A stretch of DNA of 64,000 nt from an uncultured Christensenella sp. (GTDB lineage Bacteria > Bacillota > Clostridia > Christensenellales > Borkfalkiaceae). Position 1 is the first letter of the stretch. Each line of letters opens with the position of its first letter. Under the pieces are notes generated by a model that was not told the origin of the DNA, ran no database searches, and saw only the letters and a program-made list of their open reading frames with translations. The stretch spans positions 266,912-330,911 of the forward strand of contig CAJKUC010000001.1 in the NCBI GenBank assembly GCA_905203015.1. The letters run 5' to 3'. Made by a program: the position numbers and the translations under genes. Below are positions 16,369 through 24,953 of this stretch, piece after piece.

Positions 16369-16391
16369 TTCTATCTGTGATTGGTATCTGC

Positions 16392-17207
16392 TTATTCTGC
16401 AGGTTCGATTGCGGAATATTGTTCGAGCCATTTGTCGATCTGAGATTTCCCGTCGTCGCCTTTTGCAAGCAATTCGTTGAGAGCGGCGTTTACTTTTTCG
16501 ATCAGAGCGGTGTTGCCTTTCTTTGCCACCACACCGTAACTTTCCGCTTCAACCCCTTCGATCGTGGAGTAAGCGCAGGAAGAATTTTCCGCCACAAGTT
16601 GCGCGGCCACCTGGGAATCCACGATAAGGTAGGTGTTTGCCGTATCTTTCATTTGCTGTAATGCGGCGGCTACCTGCGTAAAGTCCTGTTTGGATTCGAT
16701 CTTCCAGGAGGCTTCGTTTTCTTCGATCGTCATCTGGCTGGTAGTGCCTGTCTGATACACAACTTTCGCGCCGTCGAAATTGGATATGGCAAAGTCGTTG
16801 TCTTCGGTGAGCGCGGGAGCAGCGGATTTGAGATAAACTACGGCCTGAAACGCGCCGCCGTAATAGAATTCGGAGTATTCAACGGCTTCCGCACGGCTTG
16901 CTTTCCAGGAAATGCCCGCAATACCGAGTGCGTTATTTTCGGAAATACCGGCAACGATCGAATCGAACGTTCCGTTAATTATATCGAGTTTGTAATCGTA
17001 TTTGTTTGCGATATATTTGGCGATTTCGATATCTACGCCGATAATATCGGTGGACCCTTTGGCGGTGAATTCCCAGGGTGCAAAGCCCGCTTCCGTGTAA
17101 ACGATCAAAGTATCTTTCGCGTCGTCTTTTCCGCAGGAAGCGAAAGCGGCAACGGTGCCGAGGGATACGGCGGCAAGCGTAACGGCTGCAAGTTTTTTGA
17201 GTTTCAT
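16392..17207 (-). CDS. Polar amino acid ABC transporter, substrate-binding lipoprotein
   Basis: This 271-residue lipoprotein has signal peptide residues 1-24 and a lipobox ending in FASC, with lipidated Cys25. The mature part is an SBP_bac_3-type fold: IVYTEAGFAPWEFTAKG, IGVDIEIAKYIANKY, FDSIVAGI and GISWKASRAEAVEYSEFYY are the usual family blocks. The ligand is likely a polar or cationic amino acid or cystine, which cannot be decided by eye. It is the first gene of the three-gene operon. The ATG follows AAGGAGAT. Upstream lies a consensus promoter flanked by an inverted repeat. Confidence 0.92.
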   Translation of the reverse strand: MKLKKLAAVTLAAVSLGTVAAFASCGKDDAKDTLIVYTEAGFAPWEFTAKGSTDIIGVDIEIAKYIANKYDYKLDIINGTFDSIVAGISENNALGIAGISWKASRAEAVEYSEFYYGGAFQAVVYLKSAAPALTEDNDFAISNFDGAKVVYQTGTTSQMTIEENEASWKIESKQDFTQVAAALQQMKDTANTYLIVDSQVAAQLVAENSSCAYSTIEGVEAESYGVVAKKGNTALIEKVNAALNELLAKGDDGKSQIDKWLEQYSAIEPAE

Positions 17208-17309
17208 AATTACTATCTCCTTTTTTCTCTAAAAAAATAATTTCGTTATTTATGTTCGCCGAAGTGGAGAATAGAATCTTTTTTGTTCCGCTTCGGTTTT
17301 GATGAGCCT

Positions 17310-17338
17310 ATTTTAATTCTTTTATTTGCATTTGTCAA
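17310..17338 (-). promoter_or_regulatory. Promoter of the amino acid ABC operon
   Basis: On the minus strand: -35 TTGACA (17338-17333), 17-bp spacer, -10 TAAAAT (17315-17310). An 11-bp sequence TTTATTTGCAT (17321-17331) in the spacer has a perfect inverted copy (ATGCAAATAAA) at 17408-17418 upstream of the promoter, with further ATGCAT/ATGC motifs between them. This suggests a regulator that binds at two sites. Confidence 0.72.
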
Positions 17339-17502
17339 ACGTTTTTATGCATATTTTTTAAAAAAATTCAATATTTTTTCGATTTTATGCTAATTTTAAT
17401 GCATATAATGCAAATAAAAATGAATAAATGTATAATATACAAAATTACGGAAAAAGGGGAACGAAAAGCGACGGGGAAAACGATTGGGAAAAGAGACAAA
17501 CC

Positions 17503-17540
17503 GAAAAAAATAAAAAAATTCCCCGCCGATAAGGCGGGGG
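17503..17540 (-). terminator. trmO terminator
   Basis: Stem CCCCGCC / GGCGGGG with a five-base loop, followed on the minus strand by AATTTTTTTATTTTTTT. It lies about 65 bases after the trmO stop. Confidence 0.88.
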
Positions 17541-17606
17541 AAAAGCGTGATGCAAAAACGGGAAGGATAAATCCGGACGAAAGCGACGGCCTCGCTTTTG
17601 CTTTTT

Positions 17607-18404
17607 TCAGTCGTCGGCAACGTCGATCACGAAAAGCGTGCCGTCGGCGATTTTGAAACGCACGTTAAACGAGGCAAAACGCATGCCGTATATTCTTTCC
17701 GGATCGCTCTGATACGCGGGGCGGGGATCGTCTTTCAGGCAATCGATCAATCCGTCGCGCTTTTCGGCGGGAATTTTTTCAAGCAGGCGTTCGGGGAAAT
17801 CTACGCGGAGGGCGTAAGCCGTCGTTTTTTCGGAAAATCCGCCGCTTGCGTTTTCGATCTTATCCGCCGAGGGAAGATAGGGCTTTATATCGTAGATCGG
17901 CGTTCCGTCGGCAAGATCCGCGCCCGAAACAAGCAAAGAAACGCCCGTTTCGCGGCGGATAAGCACTTTTTCGAGCCGCACACAGGAAAGCCCCAGCGGA
18001 TTGGGGCGGAAAGGGGAGCGCGTGGCGAATACGCCCGCTTTTTCGTTGCCGCCCAGCCTCGGCGGGCGGACGAGCGGAGAAAACTTTCGTGCGGATTCGT
18101 CGCTTTCGTCGGCGGCGATAGCAAACGCCTCATTTAAAGAAAATCCGAAAATCAGCCAGAGATGCGAAAATCCTTCTATTTTCCGCACGGCTTCGGGAAC
18201 GTCGTACGGCGGAAGAAAAACAATTTCGGAAAGAGTGCGCGCGCGCCCGCTCTGGCGGGGGATACCGAATTTTTCTTTAAAATCGTTTTTTATCCGCGCG
18301 ATCGGCGCGATTGTTAAAACGTCGGGCGGGGTTTGTTTCGCGGCGGCGTTTCCGGGGGCGCGCGAAACGTTTGTATTCTCGTTGTTTTTATGCGCAGACG
18401 GCAT
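17607..18404 (-). CDS. trmO: TrmO-family (YaeB/TsaA) tRNA methyltransferase
   Basis: It is expected to methylate N6 of the threonylcarbamoyl-adenosine at position 37 of tRNA-Thr (GGU) with S-adenosylmethionine. The 265-residue protein contains the family signature ATRSPFRPNPLGLS and the following blocks VSGADLADGTPIYDIKPYLP, IEGFSHLWLIFGF and PRQSGRARTLSEIVF. The C-terminal third (DPERIYGMRFASFNVRF) corresponds to the second small domain. The first about 25 residues are a nonconserved extension. The ATG is preceded by an ideal AAAGGAGG site, so I kept this start. The MATE gene lies 95 bases upstream in the same direction and may share its transcript. Confidence 0.9.
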   Translation of the reverse strand: MPSAHKNNENTNVSRAPGNAAAKQTPPDVLTIAPIARIKNDFKEKFGIPRQSGRARTLSEIVFLPPYDVPEAVRKIEGFSHLWLIFGFSLNEAFAIAADESDESARKFSPLVRPPRLGGNEKAGVFATRSPFRPNPLGLSCVRLEKVLIRRETGVSLLVSGADLADGTPIYDIKPYLPSADKIENASGGFSEKTTAYALRVDFPERLLEKIPAEKRDGLIDCLKDDPRPAYQSDPERIYGMRFASFNVRFKIADGTLFVIDVADD

Positions 18405-18499
18405 GCGCGTTTCCTCCTTTGGCGTTGATACCGACGTTTTTTATCGTCGGCGGGCGTTGCTATGCGTTTCGCCTTCGTATCGGCTCGCGATCCCTCGCG

Positions 18500-19834
18500 T
18501 TATGCGTAGCCGTAGCGCTTTCTGTAACGGATAAAGCAGATGACGGTGACGATGAACGAGAGGACTTCCGCCACCACGACGGAAAGCCATACGCCGTTTA
18601 TGCCGTGCATCAGTTCGGGCAGTGTAAGCACCGCCGCCACCTGAAACACCACCGTACGAAGGAACGAGATCGCCGCCGACACCTTGCCGTTAGAAAGCGC
18701 GGTGAAAAACGCCGAGCCGAAGATATTGAATCCCGTAAACAGGAAGCAAAGGCTGTAGAGATAGAAAGCGTTGCGCGTAAGCGAATACAGTTCCGGATTC
18801 TTTCCCACGAAAAGATAAGAAAGCGGAGCGGCGAGTATTTCGGCTAGCGCGGTGAGAATCAAATCTGTGACGCCCATCAATACAAGGCTTTTTTTGAACA
18901 GACTTTTTAATTCGCCGTGATTTTTCGCGCCGTAATGATAGCCGATAACGGGTGCGACGCCGATCGAATACCCGAGGAGAATCGCCACGTAGATGAAATT
19001 GACGTACATTAAAACGCCGTATGCGGATACGCCGCTCTCTCCCGCAAGCGCAAGAAGGCGATAATTGAAAAGAATTCCTACGATGGAAGAAGATACGTTG
19101 CTTACGAATTCCGAAGAACCGTTGGAACACGTTTCAAACAGTATTTTACCGTAAAATTTCGTTTTCGTGAACCGCAGAAGGCTTGAATTTTTGCACGCGA
19201 AGAAAACGACGGGGATCACCGCGCCGACAAATTGCGAAAGAATCGTAGCCCACGCCGCGCCTTTCACGCCGAAATCGCAAACGCCTACCAAAAGCGCGTC
19301 GCCGACCATATTCGTAACGCCCGAAATCACCGTGACGATGAAGCCGAGCCGCGATTTTTCCGCCGTCACGAAAAACGTCTGAAACATCGTCTGCAACATC
19401 CAGAACGGAATACCGATAAGAATGATTCTTCCGTAGTCCACGCCGTGTACGTATAAATCGTCGGTGGCTTTGAAAAGACGGGCTACGGCTGGCAGAACAA
19501 GTTCACCGAGCACCGCTAAAACCGTGCCCGCAATTGCCGTAAACAGTACGAGAAACGTAAAATACGAGCACGCCTTTTCGTTCTCTCCTTCGCCGAACGT
19601 GCGTGAAACCACAGCACTGCCGCCCGCGCCGATCATAAAGCCCACCGCGCCGAGAATCATGAAAAACGGCATAAGCAGGTTGATCGCGGCGAAGGGCGTT
19701 TCGCCCGCGAAATTGGATACGAAAAGCCCGTCTACCACGCCGTAGATCGAGGAAAACACCATCATGCACACGGAAGGGAAGACGAACTTTAAAAGAGTTT
19801 TGTAGTGAAAATGATCAGATAATCTGATTTTCAT
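18500..19834 (-). CDS. MATE-family efflux transporter
   Basis: This is a multidrug and toxin extrusion transporter of 444 residues with about twelve membrane helices in two halves. It opens with the family-like MKIRLSDHFHYKTLLKFVFPS and continues with SIYGVVDGLFVSNFAG, the common MATE N-half motif; GAGGSAVVSRTFGEG and the C-half VAPVIGYHYGAK are typical. Such proteins export cationic compounds using a sodium or proton gradient. The frame is open 43 codons further upstream; the conserved protein begins at Met19834, although its ribosome binding site is poor (GGCGG), and an AAAGGAG 29 bases upstream would rather serve a start near 19864. The start is therefore uncertain. The promoter is about 230 bases upstream. 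Confidence 0.88.
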   Translation of the reverse strand: MKIRLSDHFHYKTLLKFVFPSVCMMVFSSIYGVVDGLFVSNFAGETPFAAINLLMPFFMILGAVGFMIGAGGSAVVSRTFGEGENEKACSYFTFLVLFTAIAGTVLAVLGELVLPAVARLFKATDDLYVHGVDYGRIILIGIPFWMLQTMFQTFFVTAEKSRLGFIVTVISGVTNMVGDALLVGVCDFGVKGAAWATILSQFVGAVIPVVFFACKNSSLLRFTKTKFYGKILFETCSNGSSEFVSNVSSSIVGILFNYRLLALAGESGVSAYGVLMYVNFIYVAILLGYSIGVAPVIGYHYGAKNHGELKSLFKKSLVLMGVTDLILTALAEILAAPLSYLFVGKNPELYSLTRNAFYLYSLCFLFTGFNIFGSAFFTALSNGKVSAAISFLRTVVFQVAAVLTLPELMHGINGVWLSVVVAEVLSFIVTVICFIRYRKRYGYA

Positions 19835-20062
19835 AAATTTGCCGCCGATCGGGAAATGCGGCACTCCTTTTATATTACCGCCGAAGTAGCACGCCCGGAT
19901 TTTTTGAAAACACTGCCTTGTTTCCGCATAAGGTATGCGGGGATAAGTTGCTTCGTTGCGCATGCGATACGGCGTTCCGGATCACGCAAGCCTTCATAAT
20001 GCGTATCCGCTTCGCCCTTTTACTACGTCACGCGCGGGCGCGGAGCGACGGGAACAATGGGC

Positions 20063-20091
20063 ATTATAGCAAAATTCAAAGAAAAAGGCAA
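20063..20091 (-). promoter_or_regulatory. Promoter of the MATE-trmO unit
   Basis: On the minus strand: -35 TTGCCT (20091-20086), 17-bp spacer, -10 TATAAT (20068-20063). The leader between about 20056 and 19835 is some 220 bases long, G+C-rich and without a gene, so it may contain a regulatory structure. I found no match to a riboswitch consensus that I know. Confidence 0.7.
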
Positions 20092-20187
20092 TAAAAAACG
20101 CCGTGTTTTGCATATATTTCACGAAAAAATCAGCCGCCGATTGTGAAAAAACGGTGAAAAAAATTGTAAAAAAATTTAGATCACGTA

Positions 20188-20216
20188 TTGACATTTTACG
20201 TAAACCGTGCTATATT
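20188..20216 (+). promoter_or_regulatory. Promoter of the cysteine peptidase gene cluster
   Basis: -35 TTGACA (20188-20193), 17-bp spacer, -10 TATATT (20211-20216). The spacer contains the perfect palindrome TTTACGTAAA (20195-20204), which could be an operator. The peptidase start lies about 30 bases downstream of the predicted transcription start. Confidence 0.72.
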
Positions 20217-20250
20217 ATAAATACACAGAATACAATAAGGAGAAAAAACA

Positions 20251-22605
20251 ATGAAAAAACTGACTTTTTTACAAAGGACTTTAATGCCGTTGTCGTTGGC
20301 ATTTGTATTGCTGATAACGTTTATCGTTGGCGCATTTCCTAAAAAAGAAGCGATACCGGTATCAGCCGATGAATCTAATACCGTTCATTATTTTTCAAAC
20401 AGCGCTCCTACATATTCTTATAGTACGATTGCGCGTAGATATCAATACAGTGAAATTGATTATGTCGATACGTTAGATGGACTTGATCGTTTTAACGTAT
20501 GGATTGAAACTATTGATTCTGTGGGGGATAACGACGTTATCTACATAGATTTTCCTTGGTTGTCTACGATGCAGACGGTGCAAATACTTGAGAAAGTGAA
20601 TGGAAAATGCAATCAGATTTACTTTATCAGTGCCAGAGAATTAGACGAATATCCGATTGAAGAAGACGAGGATGGAAACGTATATTCAATGGAGGAGTTT
20701 TTTGCTCAGTATTCGGATGCGGTGGAATTTTATAAAACTCAAAAAAATGAATTTTACAATTTTATCGTGAATAGTGCAAATGAGATAGTAGACCTTTTTG
20801 AAAATGATATCTCGAACTCTACATTTTTGTTCGATGCCTCTATTATCGGGTCGCTTAAAGACTCGTGGAGAGAGATAAGAAATACAAACGCTTTTGCGAA
20901 TTATGCTCCTGCTTTTTATGTATTCGTAAAACGTATTGCGCAAAAAGCCGGTATTTACGCAGAAGACCTGGAAGGTTTTTTGCGGGAATTTGCGATGCGT
21001 GAAATTAGCATTTATGTTCATTGCGAAGAAAATTCGTTTGTGAAATTATCTCGTTTTTTTGAAGAAGATTATTTTTTGTTGGATGAGATTTACGAAGGCT
21101 TTGCGGTAACAATGGATATACCGGATTCAAAAACGGAGAAATGCGTGGCTATTGCCAATGCGCCTGTTGATGATATCTATAGAGATTTTTTGGTGTATTC
21201 TCAATTGTTGTATTTCGGCGAAAGCGATGTTGATTCAAGAATTGTGCGTCCGCTTGTTTATCTCTATGTAGATATTGATATAGATCAGCCAGAGTTAAAA
21301 TATATCAATCAGGATATGTTGCGGGGAGACATAGATGAACAACCCGAAGACACGTTGTTTGAGCCTGTTTCCGCAATGGATGCTTCCGATTTTGTAGAGG
21401 AAAATATTACACGTTTCGTGGCGGAATATAATGCGGCTTCAGGCGGAAAGTGGAAGGCTACAAAAGTGGAGGACAAATTTGCAATTACCGTAAAGAAAAA
21501 GGGAAAGAAAGAAGAAGCCGGCGTTTTTATGGATTTCGACAATGATAACGGATATGCGGTGATGGGGGAAGACTATAAGTTATACGATTTGCAGACTTCC
21601 GGGGAATCTCCGTATAAAGGAAAAACATTTGATGCATGTTCTTATTCGGTGAAAGGAGAATATTTTTATACTCAAGGCGAATTAACGTTGAGTGTAAATA
21701 ATGAAAACAATGGGGAAGAATCGTTTATTTACGAGGAAACGCAGGACGGTAAGCATTATGAGGGACAGGATAAGGAAAAAACCGGCAACGGATGTATCGT
21801 AAATTTAGGCGCTTATGTGCACGATAAATACGGAAAGTCATGGAAATTATCCGATAGCCGTAGCCTTAAGATGAAAGGATATGATCAATTAAAGTTGTCA
21901 TGCTATATCGAGCAAAAATTTGTGGACGGAAAGGTGGTGGGAGTCGGATCGGAGGAAAATTGTTGGGCAGTTTCTGCGTATACAATTTTACAATACATGG
22001 CAGACAGTAAATGGGACAATGTACCGAAATCTTCCGAATCGCCTATTATATACGATCCTTTCGAGGAAGAGCCGGAAATTTATTCATTATTTTTTGAAGA
22101 TAAGGAAGGAACGAAAAACAACAGCGATCTTTTGGGGTATGATAGTTCCGGAAATGCCGTTTACCGATATAGAAAAGAGACGGATATTGCCTTTCCGGAA
22201 TTATATACAGATGTACGTAGATTTGTCAGCGGAAGATATGAAAAAATAAATAAAGGCAGCATATTCAGTTCTGTGGAGATAATAGAAAAGGTTGCTGAAT
22301 CTTACGGGCATGATGTTGTATCGTATATTCATTTTTTGTGGGGCGCATACGCCGAAGCCGCCACAAAAGAGATAAATGACGGCAAGCCTTTGTTGTGGTC
22401 TACGACAAATGATACATACGGACCGCATACGATGGCGGTTGCCGGTTACGCACATTATCATAAAGTAATTAACTTCTGGCTGTTTACTGTGATATTCGAG
22501 AAGTTGTTCTATGAAATACGGGATGGCTGGTCTGCCGAACGGAGATATTATGATATGTCCGGACATTTAGGACTTGCCGCAATAATTTCGTTTGATTACA
22601 AATAA
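20251..22605 (+). CDS. Secreted papain/C39-like cysteine peptidase with long N-terminal region
   Basis: This 784-residue protein begins with a signal peptide (residues 1-40, hydrophobic core LMPLSLAFVLLITFIVGAF). Residues 41-540 are acidic and Tyr/Asp/Glu-rich with no family that I recognise. The C-terminal 230 residues look like a C39-type (papain-like) peptidase: a catalytic-type Cys571 in ENCWAVSAYTIL, His726 in YGPHTMAVAGYAHY and Asp758 in EIRDGWSAE, in the right order and spacing. The peptidase function is inferred from these three motifs. Translation starts at an ATG after AAGGAG. Three related membrane-anchored protein genes follow in the same direction within 20-35 bases. Codon use is A+T-rich and unlike the surrounding core genes, which suggests acquisition. 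Confidence 0.75.
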   Translation: MKKLTFLQRTLMPLSLAFVLLITFIVGAFPKKEAIPVSADESNTVHYFSNSAPTYSYSTIARRYQYSEIDYVDTLDGLDRFNVWIETIDSVGDNDVIYIDFPWLSTMQTVQILEKVNGKCNQIYFISARELDEYPIEEDEDGNVYSMEEFFAQYSDAVEFYKTQKNEFYNFIVNSANEIVDLFENDISNSTFLFDASIIGSLKDSWREIRNTNAFANYAPAFYVFVKRIAQKAGIYAEDLEGFLREFAMREISIYVHCEENSFVKLSRFFEEDYFLLDEIYEGFAVTMDIPDSKTEKCVAIANAPVDDIYRDFLVYSQLLYFGESDVDSRIVRPLVYLYVDIDIDQPELKYINQDMLRGDIDEQPEDTLFEPVSAMDASDFVEENITRFVAEYNAASGGKWKATKVEDKFAITVKKKGKKEEAGVFMDFDNDNGYAVMGEDYKLYDLQTSGESPYKGKTFDACSYSVKGEYFYTQGELTLSVNNENNGEESFIYEETQDGKHYEGQDKEKTGNGCIVNLGAYVHDKYGKSWKLSDSRSLKMKGYDQLKLSCYIEQKFVDGKVVGVGSEENCWAVSAYTILQYMADSKWDNVPKSSESPIIYDPFEEEPEIYSLFFEDKEGTKNNSDLLGYDSSGNAVYRYRKETDIAFPELYTDVRRFVSGRYEKINKGSIFSSVEIIEKVAESYGHDVVSYIHFLWGAYAEAATKEINDGKPLLWSTTNDTYGPHTMAVAGYAHYHKVINFWLFTVIFEKLFYEIRDGWSAERRYYDMSGHLGLAAIISFDYK

Positions 22606-22706
22606 AAAGTGAGGAAGTTTTAATGACCAAGAAGGTGAAAAAGACTGTAAAAATCGTAATTGCCTGCCTCTTTGTCGCCGTTTTAATCGGATTTATAGTT
22701 TTTGAA
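22600..22706 (+). repeat. Direct repeat, copy 1 of a tandem gene duplication
   Basis: This 107-bp block covers the intergenic spacer, ribosome binding site and first 28 codons of the gene at 22623. It recurs at 23128-23234 with about five mismatches, at an offset of exactly 528 bp. It marks a recent duplication of the gene. Confidence 0.9.
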
Positions 22707-23129
22707 GTGTGGTTTATATTTGTTCCGCACCATTATCGCCCGCAATTGGCATATTTGATCGGGAAAGATAAAGGATATCAGGGAAGAAATTATAATCTCG
22801 TGATAGAAAACGATACGGAAAACGAATGTTTTGCTGTGGAATATACTTATACCGAGGGGCATGAAAACGTATCGCTTGAATTTTCTTTTGAGTATCAGGG
22901 CCATACGAACGGCTATACGGAGATTAAGGCAAAAAACGGTGAAACGGCACTTGTCTGCACCGACGAAAACGGAGGGAAAATTATATTCGACCACGGCGAT
23001 ACATATACTTTTATCGGAAACAAGACGTTTTACGTATCGTATGCCGCTTTCGGTGAAGAAGAGAAAAACGCAATTTCAAACAAGGCTTATCGTCTTGTTT
23101 TAAACGGTTCTTATGTGTTTTTTCCGTAA
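22623..23129 (+). CDS. Membrane-anchored exported protein, paralog 1 of 3
   Basis: I do not recognise a known family. The 168-residue protein has a Lys-rich cytoplasmic start, one membrane segment (residues 11-32) and an extracellular domain of about 130 residues predicted to be beta-rich. Shared with the two following genes are NDTENECFAVEYT, a GHEN..SLEFSFEY segment, and close to the C-terminus GNKTFYVSYAAFGEEEKNAIS. One Cys (in ENECF) is conserved only in the first two copies. The ribosome binding site GAGGAAG lies within the duplicated block. The gene is 17 bases downstream of the cysteine peptidase gene, so the proteins are likely made together; a role as anchor, inhibitor or substrate of the peptidase is possible but not shown. 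Confidence 0.72.
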   Translation: MTKKVKKTVKIVIACLFVAVLIGFIVFEVWFIFVPHHYRPQLAYLIGKDKGYQGRNYNLVIENDTENECFAVEYTYTEGHENVSLEFSFEYQGHTNGYTEIKAKNGETALVCTDENGGKIIFDHGDTYTFIGNKTFYVSYAAFGEEEKNAISNKAYRLVLNGSYVFFP

Positions 23130-23234
23130 ATAAAAAGTGAGGAAGTTTTAATGACCAAGAAGGCAAAAAAGACCGTAAAAATCGTAATTGCCTGCCTCTT
23201 CGTTGCCGTTTTAATCGGATTTATAGTTTTTGAA
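23128..23234 (+). repeat. Direct repeat, copy 2 of a tandem gene duplication
   Basis: Second copy of the 107-bp block at 22600-22706; it covers the spacer and the start of the gene at 23151. The following membrane segment and lipid-side residues are identical, while the downstream coding parts have diverged. Confidence 0.9.
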
Positions 23235-23675
23235 TTATTGTTTATATTTGTCGGTTTTCCGAATCATCATTGCGGGAAAGAAATCTATTCGATCGGAAAA
23301 GATAACGGAGTGCATGAAAACGAATATAGCATCGAGGTGGAAAACGATACGGAAAACGAATGTTTTGTAGTGCAATATACAAGCGCCGATGGACACGAAA
23401 ACGATTCGTTTGAATTTTCTTTTATGATGTATTATAGGAATATGAACACGTTACAACTTGATAAGATGTGGGCAAACGGAAAAAACGCGCTTATGACCAC
23501 GGATGAAAACGGCGATGAGATTGTGTTTCAGTATGCCGCGGACTATTATTTTACGAAAATCGCCGGGAACAAGACGTTTTACGTATCGTATGCCGCTTTC
23601 GGTGAACAAGAAAAAGAGGCAATTTCAAAGAACGATTATTATGTAGTCGTCAGTTCTTATAATTTTTATCCGTGA
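23151..23675 (+). CDS. Membrane-anchored exported protein, paralog 2 of 3
   Basis: The 174-residue paralog of the preceding protein has the same N-terminal membrane segment almost residue for residue. Its extracellular domain keeps ENDTENECFVVQYT, the GHEN..SFEFSF block and GNKTFYVSYAAFGEQEKEAIS, but differs in between (for example HHCGKEIYSIGKDNGVHENEY), which indicates divergence after duplication. Function unknown; it shares an operon with the secreted cysteine peptidase. The coding sequence is as A+T-rich as that of copy 1. Confidence 0.72.
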   Translation: MTKKAKKTVKIVIACLFVAVLIGFIVFELLFIFVGFPNHHCGKEIYSIGKDNGVHENEYSIEVENDTENECFVVQYTSADGHENDSFEFSFMMYYRNMNTLQLDKMWANGKNALMTTDENGDEIVFQYAADYYFTKIAGNKTFYVSYAAFGEQEKEAISKNDYYVVVSSYNFYP

Positions 23676-23707
23676 TCGGTGAGACCGATTGCGAGGAGAA
23701 TTGAATT

Positions 23708-24193
23708 ATGGAAGAAAAAAAGAAGGGAAAAAAAGCATGGAAAATCGCGGCGGGCATTATCGGCGCCGTGATGATTGCCGCGATAATTTATTGCATGGCG
23801 GCGGCGATGATGCCGCTGGGGCCGGGCGGCGTACGAATTTATTATGTGGGCGACGATTATAAAACGTCTGCCTATACGTTGAACGTGAAAAACGACGAAG
23901 AAAACGAGCGGTTTGTGTTCACTTATCTGGCGGCGGAAGGGAAAGAAAACGAAGAGAATGCCTTTTGCTTCGATTTTCAGAACGACCAAAGCGGGCAGGA
24001 AAGCACATCGGGATTCACCTGCACAGACGAGGGAGGGGAAGAGATCGTGCTCGGCGGAGAAAAATACGTCTTTACGGGCGGAAAGACGTTTTACGTATCG
24101 TATGCCGCTGCGGGCGAGGCGAAAACGGCGATTGCCGCGGGGCAGTACAGCGTCGGCAACGGAAACGTTTCGTTTTTGGGAAAAAAGGCATGA
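23708..24193 (+). CDS. Membrane-anchored exported protein, paralog 3 of 3
   Basis: The 161-residue third paralog is more distant. It has a basic start, a membrane segment (about 11-33), then VKNDEENERFVFTYLAAEGKENEENAFCF and GGKTFYVSYAAAGEAKTAIA, which align with the motifs of copies 1 and 2. Unlike these it is G+C-rich with the codon bias of the core genome, so it is probably the older, ameliorated member, and the A+T-rich copies may have been acquired separately. The ENECF cysteine is replaced by Arg. The ATG follows GCGAGGAG. No terminator is obvious in the 165 bases after it. Confidence 0.72.
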   Translation: MEEKKKGKKAWKIAAGIIGAVMIAAIIYCMAAAMMPLGPGGVRIYYVGDDYKTSAYTLNVKNDEENERFVFTYLAAEGKENEENAFCFDFQNDQSGQESTSGFTCTDEGGEEIVLGGEKYVFTGGKTFYVSYAAAGEAKTAIAAGQYSVGNGNVSFLGKKA

Positions 24194-24275
24194 GAAGTTT
24201 GTAAAACGTTTTTAAAAGCGGCGAAAAAAATCGTTTTTAAAAATTGTGAATTTATACAAAACCACGAAAAATGAT

Positions 24276-24304
24276 TTGATTTTTATTTTCCGATATGGTA
24301 GAAT
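24276..24304 (+). promoter_or_regulatory. Promoter of the four-helix membrane protein gene
   Basis: -35 TTGATT (24276-24281), 17-bp spacer, -10 TAGAAT (24299-24304). The start ATG at 24359 follows CGGAGGG. Confidence 0.68.
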
Positions 24305-24358
24305 GAATTTACGGCGAGAGAATTTTCGTCGGATAAAAAATATTTTCGGAGGGCTGTT

Positions 24359-24898
24359 ATGGCTAAGAAAAAATCGTCCAAGAAATTATTGGGCAGCATT
24401 TTAAGCGGCGTTACGATTCTCTTTGCGATCGTTGCGTTTTGCATGATCTTCGTCAAGTCGGTGAAAGTTATGTCCGGCGAAAACGAAGTGCTTTCGTTCA
24501 CGGGAGCGCAGACGGTGTTCGGGTATACGTGGAAAAAGGAAGTGCTGGGTACTACGCTCAGCGCGAAAATTCTCGATTTCTCGTTTATGAACCTTCTGCC
24601 GTACCTTCTGTTGATTGCGGGTATTCTTTTCGCGGCGCTCGGCTATGCGGGCAAGATCGGATTCCTTATGAATATCCTCGCGACGGCGGCGTTCGTTGTG
24701 GCGGCGGTGTTCTTCTTCCTCGCTCCGCAGTTCGTCGTGGTGGCGGAATCGGGCAGCAGCATTGTGGATTCTGCGGTGAACAGTATCGTAAGCGCGTTGA
24801 AAGACGACGGCGCTACGGTGGCGATCGGCGGTATTCTTGCGAGCGTGTTCTCTGCGATTGCCGCGGTTTGCTCGGGATTGAAAATTTTCGTGAAATAA
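24359..24898 (+). CDS. Four-helix membrane protein of unknown function
   Basis: This 179-residue protein begins with MAKKKSSKK and has four hydrophobic segments at about 11-32, 77-98, 101-124 and 151-175, with a short extracellular or cytoplasmic region between segments 1 and 2 (SGENEVLSFTGAQTVFGYTW). No catalytic motif is seen. Similar small membrane proteins are common in Clostridia, but I do not know a function. It has its own promoter and a good ribosome binding site, so it is probably an independent gene. The G+C-rich codon use fits the core genome. Confidence 0.7.
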   Translation: MAKKKSSKKLLGSILSGVTILFAIVAFCMIFVKSVKVMSGENEVLSFTGAQTVFGYTWKKEVLGTTLSAKILDFSFMNLLPYLLLIAGILFAALGYAGKIGFLMNILATAAFVVAAVFFFLAPQFVVVAESGSSIVDSAVNSIVSALKDDGATVAIGGILASVFSAIAAVCSGLKIFVK

Positions 24899-24953
24899 AA
24901 AAGAGTTGCGGCGCGGCATAAAACGCGCGCCGTAATCGGAAAAATCGCGCAAG

